This document shows, in pieces, positions 39,915 to 51,765 of a stretch of DNA of 64,000 nt; the stretch's first letter is position 1, and each line of letters begins with the position of its first letter. The position numbers were made by a program, and so were the translations under genes. A model generated the notes under the pieces. That model was not told the origin of the DNA and did no database searches. It was given only the letters and a program-made list of their open reading frames with translations. The stretch is from Diprion similis. Lineage: Eukaryota > Arthropoda > Insecta > Hymenoptera > Diprionidae. Location: assembly GCF_021155765.1 (NCBI RefSeq), contig NC_060107.1, forward strand, positions 10,774,501-10,838,500, in the 5' to 3' direction.

Positions 39915-40521
39915 TTTTCCCAAACCGCGTCAAGATTAAAAACCGGAATATATATTTGGCAATAAGGTGCCGTAACCTGCATAACCGGATTGATTCCAGA
40001 CGCGAAATGATCGTCCAGCTAAAAACTCCTTTTTATATATCATTGTGCAAAGCTGTTCACAATAACAAACAGCGCATTCGCACTAAATTTCTTTTCACAA
40101 ACCGAGAAAGCGAATAACATTTCACGAAGAATATTCAGCACACTAAAATCATATGCTACAATTTTTCAAAGTTCCGAATCAGAGAATTACTTGGAAAACT
40201 CCTGGTATTTGAATTTTACTATGTATATATACAAATATATATTGTCTATATATTGAATGCAAATGTATTATTTTCTCAATATCGTCTGACCTCGAAAGCG
40301 AACGATTATAACAGGCATACCATGTGGGCGATGAACCAGCCCACTGCCCACGACCAGCGACGCTCGTGGTTTGCAGGATACATTATTGCTTTATTTTTTC
40401 CGTCTCGACTATTTACCGTCCGTGAAATTCTTTCCTCGCAAGGTTCCCTCATGTCCTGACCTTCTGTCGACAACGCGTCTTTTGAACCGTTCACGGTCCT
40501 CCCTGTTGGCACGGCTGAATC

Positions 40522-40552
40522 AATATGGCGGCGGAAGTGCCGATCAGCTGAT
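40522..40552 (+). promoter_or_regulatory. Bipartite promoter-like motif ATGGCGGC-N12-CAGCTG
   Basis: AATATGGCGGC (40522-40532), 12 bases, then CAGCTG (40545-40550) inside ATCAGCTGAT. CpG-rich surroundings. A possible transcription start for a 5' UTR exon of the serpin or for a non-coding RNA; this is inference. Confidence 0.4.
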
Positions 40553-43500
40553 CGATAACCCCGAATTTAAAAAATATCGGGACGCGACGTACGTCGTTTC
40601 AGCTGTTGCACTTTAATTTTGTGTCATGTAATTAATATGAAATGAAATATGCGGCGAAAAATCACGTCCATATTTAAATATTACCACTGTTACCGGTCAC
40701 TATGACAAGATGGCGTCTTATCTACTCAGGGATTCAGTATAAAATTGTGATTATTGTGTAAACTTTTATCATTTCTCAACGTATACATTCTGATTAATTT
40801 TACTGCCGATTAGAATAAATTTGAAAATATTTCGAATCAGGTTTTTTAAGAGTTAAAAAAAATTAATAACACCCTGAAGTGGAAATCGCGTTAATCGTAC
40901 TGCTATGAAAAAGCGGTTGTTTCACAACGAAGCTTTGTTTTTTATTCAATCCAGTTCAGCCGAACAGAATCGATTGCCATCAATTATCTTGCTCCCGGAA
41001 GTGAAATTAGTCTTATGGGTTCTACGGGTTTGCGTTTGTATCCCGATTTCTAGTTATGAATCACATTAGCCTAAAACACCGTGCAGGTACAACGACCGAG
41101 TGATTGGGCTTGACGTGAGTAGAGGAGAGACAATTAGTTCAGCTGGATGTGTTAACTTGCTGAACCTGCATTAGTATAAACATTTACATATAATAATACA
41201 TATAGCTGCCGACCAATACGAGATCTGGATAGAAATGACATGCAATTTATACACGAGATGTTTATCGGCGTGTAACACGCAGGATACTCTTTATCTATAA
41301 ATAGTCCCACACGCTAATAGATACATTGACTATGTTTTATTCCATAGCATTCAAAAGTTGGTAATCGCAGAATCGACTCGGTGATTTGACGCTCATTATG
41401 AGCTTCTTACTAATGTTTAATCGAATAACGACTTTTTTTTTTTTTACAATTAGTAAGTTATTGCCAAAAATCGTGTACAAAAATTATTAAATTGAAGAAA
41501 AAATTAGAAAAATAATCATAAAATTGCAATAAATATTTGTGTTAGGCGATTGCGAAAGTTTAATACTCACATCTAATTTGCTGAGTGTAAATTATCTTAT
41601 GAAACTGTGTTATTCAAGTCAACCTTTTTCTTTTTGCATATATATTTTTAGTATAATGGTTCCTTTAACTAACACTGTAATTAGTTGTTAACTTTCTGAT
41701 TTTTTTCGATATCCAACAAGTTCGCGAATGCATAATAATTTAATCATCACTTTTAATCCCCAATAACTTCTGTCATTTTCTAATCTCATCTGTTAAAAAA
41801 TTCAACAAGAAAACAATCAATTTGTATATGCTCGATTATTGTGTTCATAAAATAAAAAAAAAAAAATTATTTTAGTGCTGTAATGTTGGCTAAATTTTTA
41901 GTTTTTAAGGGGGAAAACTTAAAGTTTATTGCTAGAATTTATTTAGCTTTATTAAATACCGTTGCGTCGATAAATTAGTTTCTTCAGAGAACCGAATCTA
42001 ATTGTTCTTTTCACGGCTCCATTGTTACCCCCGTGGCTAATGGTGCCAATCTATGCAAAATTCTTGAGTCATCTTTTCAAGGTCTTTCCTGCTAATCAAA
42101 CGCGTGAATTCTATGGTACCGGATGTTTTTCCTATTTGGAATTTCTTTACTGTCCATGAAAAACTGTTAGCAGACGAATAAATAAACTTTTTGATTTAGT
42201 GTGAAAATAAAGAAAGAACCGAATCAAACAAGATGGTGAAAACTTTTTTTCTTCTGATTAGGAGGAGTGTGTAGTTTCAATAAAACTTGCTAATAATTCA
42301 AGGAAATCGGAGACTCGTATGAAATTCCAAAAATAGAGGAAAAAACAATTTTGGCAAAAGTAAATATTGTCTGAAGCGTAACTTAGAAATTGTAAAGTGA
42401 ACAAAGAAAATCGTTATTTGTCTGAAAGGAAGAAACTCTGACGTTGATTCTACCCTGATTTTTACTCCGTATTGAAAAATTTGCAAACATTCTTCGAATG
42501 ATGAATCAATTTTGGGAATTCGTTAAAAAATTTCCGTGCGATTGGGCTCAAATATTTGATTTCAGTTTAGTAAGATCTGAGGTGCAAAATTTATACACCG
42601 GAGTTGTGAAAAAAATTAAAATCTATTTGCTGTAAGTATAAAAAAAAAAGAATCAGTCGCGCCGTTTCGTCACGCCGAGGATTTCCCAATAGAATTCAAG
42701 ATGTTTCTTCTTCTTCTTCCGCTAACAATAAAGTGAACGCCGTTGACCTTAACGATCGCAAAGTGTGTCTAACAATCGATTGCAAAAGTCTGCTTGTGCA
42801 GAATATGATACATACTTTCTCTAACCGAATAACGAGGTTTCTGGCCTTCGATTTTATGTTGGTTCAAATCGGTTGACCGTTCATTCGCGATGTTTCATCG
42901 TTTTGTTAATTACTTATCCCTTCGATGATTATCACCTTTCAATTTTAAAAGAGCTACTCAATCAAAGCTGTTCATTACCACTCGCAATCATTAAGCCGAA
43001 TACATTCTTATTCGAAATAAATTAAAAAAGACATATTTTACTGAAATTCTGCAACTCAATTTTAAAATTCTCAACTCATATGACGGTTAAATTTTTTTTT
43101 ATACAAACGTGACATTTTAAACTAATTTTGGAATCTTTAAAATAAACTTCGTGTTCGATTTTCTTTATTTATTTTGCAATTTCTTAACTAATACATACGA
43201 GCATTTATAATTCTCTGATTTTTTTCGATACTACTACATAAAATTTCACAACATTTTTCAGGGTTCTTCGAGAAAGTTCAGAAATAAACTTTAAGCAGGG
43301 CATACTTGATCGTATTTCGATTTTTAAATTTCACTTAAAGAATTTTCACGACACAATTTTTTGGCACAGTTGATTGTGTCAATTTTAAAAGTACGTACTA
43401 GTTTTTATGAGAAAATTCTAGCTGATTGAAAATTTAAGTGATTCAAAAAATTCCCAGACATAAATGTTATCCCAATCTAATATTACACTGATTAAATACA

Positions 43501-44551
43501 GGTTAATTAATTTCTGATGGTACGTTAAAACTTCCGGTTTGAGAAATATTTCAAAATCGGTTGAAATGTGCTACCGGATAAATGTCATATCGTGTTTTGT
43601 GAAAGTGAAAGAAGATGTGGATAAATTACAATATTTAATTAACACCTAGTTGATCAAAAGTTGTATAATGATATACCAAAACTTGCGTAATCACTTGGAT
43701 AAGTACACTGTTGAAATGTTTGTTGTAAATTCATTTAACATGTGAAATATGTAAATAACAAAATCACGAATTTGAATTGAAATAATGAGAATTTTTTTTG
43801 TTTCTCGTCTCTTCTGTGTTGTACCAAATGAACAAGATTTACTTTTGTGATTTGTGACTGGAAAATTGTAAATAAAATAATGACTTCAGTAGACATGATG
43901 AGTCTTATTAAAAACTATTCAAAAGATTATTTTGTTTCGTTTCAGAAAGATTCGACAAATGATAGGAAATTCAAATGAAATATGAAGCAATTTTATTTTC
44001 ACTAACAAAAATGTACTGCAAATTTTGAACAATTTAATGTATCAAATTAACAAATAATTTCTGTTCATATCACAAGTTAGGTAAATTTGATAAGTAGATG
44101 CCCGTTTATGCCATAAGGATTTAAAAAAAAACAAAACCATTTTATTATCAAATTTCCCAAAAAATATATGGCGATTCGAGTCCGTTATACAGAAATTATT
44201 TTGCGTAGCAGAAGTGTGGTAAAATCACAAACATTTTCAACAGTGTCAGCATTTTATTTGTTCTCGCAAGAGTTTTTTCTAAAAAAAGAAATGCACGCAT
44301 ATTTTTCCCAGAGAAACATATCCTCGAAAGAGAGATTAAAATTCAGTGAAATTTGTGCTGAGCTTGAGCTCCAAATCTGCGCTGTTATCAAGTTTTTGTT
44401 ACGCTGTAACGATTGTCATAAAACTAGAACAGAGTAATAACAATGAAGATTTTAACTGCGATTTAAAGTACTGGAGTAACAATGGCGGTTCAAAAAACCA
44501 TGACGTCTAATCGTGTTAACTAATCTTTTTTATATGCGATTGTTTGCAGAA

Positions 44552-47500
44552 ATGAAGTGTGCGCTGTTGTTTATTACCTTGGCTTCGTGGTCCACGGGGC
44601 AGATCGTCTTTCCTGATACCTACGAGTTGATGATTGCGAATACAGTCGAACCTCAGACGTTTCAGTCGCGTCCTCAGATTGCCAAAAACAGTATTTTGAA
44701 GAATAATGGCGTCACCGTTTCTGCGTTCAATTCACCACAAGCACAACCGTCACAAGGAATGGTAAGTTGCAACAGGGTGAAACCACATTTATTTTAACTA
44801 GCAATCTGATATTTAATAGCAATATTTTGTAAATTCAACAAATTTCTATCACATCTATAACGATGAAGAAAAAAGAATTCAAACCCACTGAATGTCTACT
44901 GTAAATGGGTAACATTTAATTTACAATTTTACACAAACAGTACACACTTTGATATATCTAACTTCTCCGCTTGTCGCGAGGTTTCAGTAACAATCACTGA
45001 CAGCTCTTACCTATTCGATTCGGTTGCGCAAACTGGCTGACTAACGCGCCGATCAGCATTGTGCTCGGAAAACCGCGCATGCGTACCGGACAGTGACGCT
45101 CAACCCTCGTTGTCTGTGCGCTCAGCATCGAACGCGTTCACGTCACGACGCTTCGATGAGAACTAAACCGAGATTGAAACTCTGACCACGGATCTGGTCA
45201 GGATCGGCGCATGCGCAGATGCTCGCGATATTTTCTTCCGATCGATTAACTTTTCTACCTGCTACCGTTTATCGTAACAAAATATTTTATACAAACTAGG
45301 TTGAAAGGGTTCAAGGCACGTGTAGAGAATGTGTTCACTGACTTTAATCAAATAATGCAGCGGTCAAGAAACGGCAGAGAAATATTTTTTGTAGAATAAA
45401 ATTTGCTTTCAGAAACACAATTTTTATTATCCAATAACGAGTGACATGGATTCGAATTAACAAAATATTGGTTTCCCCTTGATCGTTTTATTTGGTAAAT
45501 GTTAAGAAGTTTCTATTTTGGCTGTGTAGAAAGATCAGGCCATTTCAACATTTCTTGATCGGAAAATCGATTAGAAAAGATGATTCTAGGATGATTAGAA
45601 TTTTTTCATGTACAAATGAACATATCAGCCACGTGCATTTTTCAAAGAAAAATGTATTCAGAGATTTTTTGAATCTTGAAACTGTTCTTTGAGTAGTGTA
45701 CTAGTGTCATGAATTTTGAGTAAAAGTGAAAACGAGAATATGAAATCCAAAAACTGATGCTATTTCAAAAATTTCTAGCTTAAAATTACTCAGAATATAA
45801 ATGCAAATGACAACTTCAGCTTAAATTAAATAATATTTGAATACGTCTACTTTTCTCACCATTCGCATAACCTCACTATTCGCTGTAACCGATCTAAACT
45901 CTACACTGGATGATGATGTCATGGCGACGAGAACGACGCGCATTCAAAACACGTTTCAGTTCTCGTGAGCTTTTGATCATTATTATTCACAAATTAGACA
46001 TGCAAATCATTGTTTTTACGGGAAAGATTGGTCTTAATAGATTTACCTAATTCGGTAAACCTGATTTGACGCCCACTTCAGGAAGACACGTGTTCTTTAT
46101 TTCACGAAAATTTTCTATAACTATGATTCGAAAATATCAGAAAACACTGATAATGACAAATTGAATAATAATTTATTCACTAGCATTTTGTGACATCACA
46201 CTCAATCGTTTACAGGCAAACAGCTTGATATCCAAAGGCATAGCCCAGTTCGCCTTGAGAGTCGATGAGGCAGTTTCGACTTTACAGAGCAGAGGAATCT
46301 CTGCAGGAAATCAAGAAAATGTGGTATTTTCCCCGCTCAGTGTCGCAGCTGCCTTATCTCTGGTGCTTTTGGGCTCGGCTGGAAAAACCTTCGAGGAAGT
46401 CTCCACGGTGCTGGGATTCAACGCTGGCGTTGATATATCAAGAAACTCTGAAATTGTTCATCAGATGTTTGGTATTCTGCTCAATTCTATCAGTGGCACG
46501 TCCGGATTACCCGCTACGCAATCTTACTTCGCCAGTGGAGTATTCGTTCGGGTAAGATTATTTATCCACTTTGGCAATCGTTAGTGAAAAAAATTCTCAG
46601 AAGTATACATCATGCTTTTGAATCGTTCTGAGAACAATCGAACAGCTGTGATAAAGCCTGAGGAATTTAAAAAAAATTCTAAAAAGCTTCTGCGAATAAC
46701 GCAGATTCCCCCGAAAATCTGACAAACTCCAAGTTGTGATATTTTTGAAGGTATTTCAGTTTTTTGTGTTTCTTAAGGCTTAGATAATTTATACTGTGTG
46801 AATTGCTTTTTTTTAGGACGGTTATCCAATCAGGAAAGAATTTCAGGCAGTGGCCCGAGACGTCTACAAGAGTGAAGTGATAAATCTTGACTTCGAGAAG
46901 AATGGTCGTAGGGCTCAGGAGAGGGTGAACTCCTGGGTGAATGAAAAAACGCGGGGAAAAATTTCCGAAATCCTGCGTGAACCACCTCCACCTGAAACGA
47001 ACGTCATAATAGCGTCTGCGCTGTATTTTAACGGAGAGTGGAATCAGTTCTTCATCGATGGTGAGACGAAAAGGTTGGTGTCACGGCTTTTCGTATCAGT
47101 TTTCCCTGAAATATAATTGAATTATAAATTTACTGAACTCGTTATTATATAATTGCTAATCCTCTTTCAGGAAACCTTTTACCGTTGCTCCTGGCGAGGT
47201 CGTCGATGTCGATATGATGTTCAACGGTGGAGAATTTCCCTTCTTTGAGGACAAAGAGCTACAAGCTAAGATTGTGGGGCTTCCTTATAAAGGGAGAGAG
47301 GTACGGATTACAAAAACATAAAAAACATTCACTTTTTAGAGATGTTTGAGATTCGGAAGGTTGTTGACTGAAGAATCAATACTTTTTTACCAAAATTGAT
47401 AGGAAATCGTTGCATAATTGAGTATTTATCTGCTTAAGGGGCTCATAAAGTCGCGTCAATCAGGCAAGTGATAACCGATCTGTAATTTTTTTTTCCAAAT

Positions 47501-48567
47501 TATCAAAAAGTAAAAAGTCGCGCTACATTTTGCCAAATTAAGGCATCAATTGCCCAAATTTCATCCCGATCGCTTGAACGGTATAAAAGTTGTGGCTCGC
47601 CGCGTTTTCGAGGTGTGCAACGCGACTTCATAAGCACCTTAACCTCTATTTCTGTAAACCTTCGTCAAAGACCACCTCTCTTTTACTCCAGGTGACGATG
47701 TACGTCGTGCTTCCTTCGAACAAAGGTGCGAACGCACTGCGTGATCTGGAAAGAAAACTGAGCGCCGAGAGGCTGGAAACTCTGATCAGAAACATGGTGA
47801 ATAAAACGTGCATAATCGGACTACCACGGATGAAGTTGTCGAGCACATTGAGTTTAAGCAGTGCGTTGCAGTCGCTGGGATTAAACTCTCTCTTCGACCC
47901 GCTCTCGGCCGATCTGAGCGTTTTGTCTCCGGGTAACGCACGAGCCTCATCTCCGCTCCAGAGTAACAATCAATTCGCGGTTCCCCCGAGGACGCAGGCA
48001 GGCGCAATCCTAAATGACAACATCTCGTTCCCCAATAGGATCGGCGAAGGTGGAGAAACCGCAGAACCAATAACGATTTCGCCGAGGCGAAACTTCTTCA
48101 GTTACGACGACAAAGTCAGTGGTTATCATGTAAAGCAGTGGGCGACGGGCTTCAGCATCAGCCGAATTAACCATCGTCGCCGGCGGAGCGCTCGGGGGGC
48201 GCAGCGAAAAAGCGCGGCAAATTCAAAACGCGTCAGGCGACAGGTTCGCCCCATCGATCAGGACTTCCTCAATTACGCCAGCCAGAACCGCCCCTCGTAC
48301 GGCATCGATAACCTTCGTAATGCATTGAAGTTTACCAATCCTGGCCTCTTTGCCGATGACGTTATCCATCGCGTCGAGATCGACATTACGGAGAAAGGAA
48401 CCGAGGCAGCAGCTGTTACCGCCGTCACTCTCACCAGGGACGGTAGTAAGAAACGACTCATCGCCGAGCGTCCATTCCTCTTTTTTATCAGGCACGAACC
48501 CACCGGTCTTCTGCAATTCTGGGGCACCGTTAATAAGCCAACCCCGAATTATCCCAGTGAAAAGTGA
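44552..48567 (+). CDS. Secreted serpin with a long furin-site insertion before the reactive loop
   Basis: Serine protease inhibitor of the serpin fold, secreted, 602 aa. Exons: 44552-44761, 46216-46551, 46817-47073, 47171-47300, 47692-48567; phases agree. The signal peptide is MKCALLFITLASWSTG. Core motifs: NVVFSPLSVAAALSLVLLGS, the NVIIASALYFNGEW breach strand, and a reactive loop with hinge EKGTEAAAVTAV then TLTRDGSKKR, closed by ERPFLFFI and the WGTV end. The hinge with small residues points to an inhibitor. By strict hinge counting P1 is Asp with Arg at P2, but cleavage after Arg is more plausible. Between helix I (ADLSVLS) and the strand before the hinge (LFADDVIHRVEI) about 139 extra residues are inserted (47929-48345), with RRRR-S and RVRR-Q sites. 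Insect serpins of the Spn28Dc kind also carry extensions, so orthology is possible but unproven. Introns are 1454, 265, 97 and 391 bp. Confidence 0.92.
45000..45250. other. GC-rich island in serpin intron 1
   Basis: CpG-dense stretch with GCGCATGCGT (45075-45084) and GCGCATGCGC (45207-45216), both NRF-1/Ewg-like, and a perfect hairpin CTGACCA (45182-45188)/TGGTCAG (45195-45201). No reading frame of note. It could be an internal promoter or enhancer, or an old insertion. Confidence 0.4.
47434..47642. mobile_element. TTAA-flanked MITE in serpin intron 4
   Basis: The ends are inverted: TTAAGG-GCT-AT-AAGTCGCGT at 47434-47456 matches the reverse complement of 47620-47642 with a few changes. TTAA stands at both borders (47434-47437, 47639-47642). 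TTAA targets are characteristic of piggyBac-type transposition. The interior of about 200 bp is non-coding. Confidence 0.65.
47929..48345 (+). other. Serpin insertion region with two furin-type cleavage sites
   Basis: A 139-codon block within the last serpin exon, absent from the standard fold. It is rich in Asn/Ser/Gln/Arg. HRRRR-S (48172-48189) and KRVRR-Q (48226-48243) both fit R-X-(K/R)-R. Between and around them lie polar, probably disordered segments, and a more ordered-looking stretch (QDFLNYASQN) follows the second site. It is read in frame without a stop and uses GC-rich codons like the rest of the exon. Confidence 0.8.
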
Positions 48568-49191
48568 AGGACTTAGAATTAGATGAGCTTGCGATTGTTA
48601 GACAGAAATTTGCATTTTACCCTCTTTTTTTTTATACAGTCGACTCTTTTCGGGTTCCGGTTACCGATTCGCTGTCTCGGATTGTAGGAATCTGTTGTAT
48701 AAGTATAATAACTCGGAAAAAGTGTGAAAAAATCGGAAATTGGGACAGAATAGGATCCTGGAGATAATGTATAAAATCTCAGGGAAGAATGCTTTTTCTT
48801 CATAAAAAGGGAAAGAATCCTCTACTTCTGGAGCAACTAGTTTAATTTACATTTTTCGGAGATCCGTTTCCCCCCGCTTTTCTCTGCGAAGAGATGATCT
48901 TCACACATGAAGAATACCTTTAAACATTTCGATAATTTGGTGAGTTTTTTAATAGTAAAAAGGATTTTTAAACATTATAAAATAGAAAAAAAATGAGTGG
49001 AAAAAACAGTTCTTTGCGATACTTTTCATCACCATGAAAAGAGAAGAGTCTGCCAATATGTCCGACAGACTTCCGTGATGATCTCGAGAACGGTTGACTG
49101 AAAAATCTGAAACTGATAGGAATTGGCAGCTGAATAAAAAATTAAAAGTAAAAAAAAAATTCTGGAAAAACAAAAATTCACACATAAAAAA

Positions 49192-49212
49192 AATATATAT
49201 ATATATATATAA
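49192..49212. repeat. (TA)n microsatellite
   Basis: Ten consecutive AT units after an A-run. Confidence 0.85.
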
Positions 49213-49889
49213 GCTGGGAAAAACATGATTGTTTAATTGGAAAAAGTGTATGTTTGTCGATAAAATATTGAAATTCGATTTATTTTCGGTTGAACCGGAA
49301 GTTCAAATTGAACGGAACGTTGCAATTTTTCATACCAGTTATTTCGTTGTGAAACACTGTAAGCTTTAGATTTTTCATGGAGTCGTTTCCAGGATGATCC
49401 GATATCCAGACTGAAATTTTTCTAAAAACCTGTTCTTCGGTATTCTATAGGTTCGAAAACGTTAAAGGTGATGAAAAGTAAAGCAAACAGAAAACAGTGA
49501 GAGATAAGCGTTAGAAAAATATTCAAACCATTTGAACTCTCTAATTAGGTGTAGGTAATTATTGGTGAATCCTTTGATCATTTTTAGCTCACTAAAATTC
49601 AATTTTGATAGATTTTCTAATGAATTAATAACGCGGGCGTTCATGGTCGATTCACGTACATGTCACGGAAAAATCATAAATCATACGGCAATCGAAATTG
49701 CTGAATATATTACTACATACTCGATCTTTCGTCGAAACATTTGTATCTATAGCATTGACAAATTCTATATTATTTAACGTTTACAGGATTAATGTAACTT
49801 GAATTCTTTTCTGGTCATGTTTGTTCAATTTTTTTTTTTTAATCTTTTTCTTCCTCGCCACAATAATTGCCGCGTGTAATTCATCAGCT

Positions 49890-49896
<7 letters not shown>

Positions 49897-49927
<31 letters not shown>
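49897..49927. repeat. (ATA)n microsatellite
   Basis: About ten consecutive AAT/ATA units. Confidence 0.9.
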
Positions 49928-49928
<1 letters not shown>

Positions 49929-51765
49929 CCTAGTTCCTACATTACTTTAACTCGTTCTTGAACAATTTCGATTATTGCGCGGTGAACGATTGAAATCCCA
50001 ATAGCGATGGTAATTTAGATATGGAATGTATATTGATAGTGATAACCTTAAGACAAGAGCGTTACATATTACACCGAACAGTTACTTGCATGGTACCTGA
50101 TGAATGGTTTCAAGTATTTAAATTATACATAAAATTACGGGGTTTTAAACGGAAAGAAGGAAAAAATTGGAAAAATAAAAATAAAAATAAGACTTGTACA
50201 ATCCACGCTATTTTGCAATCGTCATCTTATCCGCATTGTTTAAAATAATTTCTCGCATATAGATGTCTTAGTTATAGTTTGCTTTAGGATTATACAATAT
50301 CGTATTAACGGGGCGCTGGATGCCTCTTGCGTGGAAAAATGAAAAATAGGAATCAATGTAACTATGCGTACATTATGGTAAATCTAATGCACACGAATTT
50401 TGTGATACCGAAGCACTTTATTTATTTAATAGAATTATGTACTAAAAATTTAGGCACTGTGTATTTAATTTCCACGACTCTTGCACTCTTCCTTCTCTTT
50501 CGATTCGGTAGGTATGTTTTTATACACCTTGATCTTGGAGCATCTTTATTTATTCAAGTGTTTCGTTTTGCACGAGATTGTTTGCGGTGTACAATCTTGC
50601 AATACGTGATTCGATATAATTTTCAATTTAAAAGTATCGGTAAGTCAGATATTTTTTTTAAATTATATGTCATTATGCGCATTATTTTTTTATACTAGGG
50701 TGTTTTGACACTTTTAACTTTTTTCCAGAAACTCTCACGTGTTGAGCGTTTATTTGTATAATATAAAACAGTGAAAATACGGTTTCCTTTTATAAGTAAA
50801 TTGAAATTGAAGAGAAATATCGTGAGTTGTTTTTAAAACGCTTTTAAGCTTTATTACGCATTATTGTTTTTTAATTTGTAAACGAGGATTTGGAAATTTA
50901 TCGAAAAAATTTTAAAGCAATACAGTGAGATGATGGTGTGCCACAGAATATGATTTTCATGCAATATTCACGCGAGAATAATGAAGCCAGGATTTATTTT
51001 GGTGCGTGTTTTTCTCTCTCTGTATTTTCGAAAACGCGTTAACTCACTGTGTATAATTCTCAACTAATTCATTCATGAAGCCGCACTTTACAAATATTAA
51101 TAATGTATATTTCCATGTATACCTATATATATATAAATATTTTCCTACCATTAATGAAGTACATATATTATCAGGTAACGCGGGCGTAATTTTCCGCTAA
51201 CAACAACCTGTTACGTAGAAAACATCCTCATTGCAAACTCGAATGTGCAGATTTTCGTGATTTTTTTCTTATCCGATTGCGTTGTTTATTGGCAAATATT
51301 AACGAAAATTAAAAATATTAAATTTATATGGTTTTTGAAAACTTTTACCTGCACGGATATTTCTAAAATTTCCGCTCTTCAAAAAGTTTTCACTTTTAAC
51401 CGCAGCCGACAAAGTAACTGGCGAAGGTAAAACAAAAAACCGAGTCAAATTGCTGCAGCAAAATTTTACGGAATGTGACGAATTTGCAAACAACTATAAT
51501 AATGAGTAAAAAGGCTAGCATAGTGCTATAGTATTATACACCATAAAATAACTTATTCACATCAGCAAAAAGTCAGTTTTTTAATTCAGTAAGATCTCGA
51601 ATTCATCGCGCGAAGCTTCTGAAAATAAATCTTGTGCTTAAGTTTTTTGAGTTTCATCTTTTTATCTGCGTAGATGTTTTCACCCTTATTAAAGATATTC
51701 TTTCGTAATAACGGAACACCATTTCAAAAGAATATATTAAATCCCATCAAGTTCACCGGTTGCAA

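Larger units (their letters stand above)
36101..44551. other. Gene-poor region, part 3 (upstream of the serpin)
   Basis: No supported coding exon. The serpin start codon is preceded directly by a TTTGCAG acceptor (44543-44549), so at least one 5' UTR exon should lie in this region or further left. The best promoter-like places are the motif pair at 39889-39914 (minus) and 40522-40552 (plus), ATGGCGTC at 40710-40717, and the CpG-richer stretch 40310-40560. TA repeats lie at 37370-37422. Confidence 0.45.
48568..51765. other. Convergent intergenic region, serpin / sushi-MAM-SMB gene
   Basis: Very AT-rich. AATAAA at 49133-49138 may end the serpin transcript. It has a TA repeat at 49192-49212 and an ATA repeat at 49897-49927. 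Frames of up to 123 codons (50327-50698) are AT-driven and not supported. Confidence 0.55.

Noticed and set aside
47646-48527. Minus-strand frames of 84-107 codons opposite the serpin last exon
   Set aside because: Shadows of a GC-rich coding exon; no domain.
50327-50698. 123-codon plus-strand hydrophobic frame
   Set aside because: AT-driven Phe/Ile/Tyr composition, no splice or homology support.
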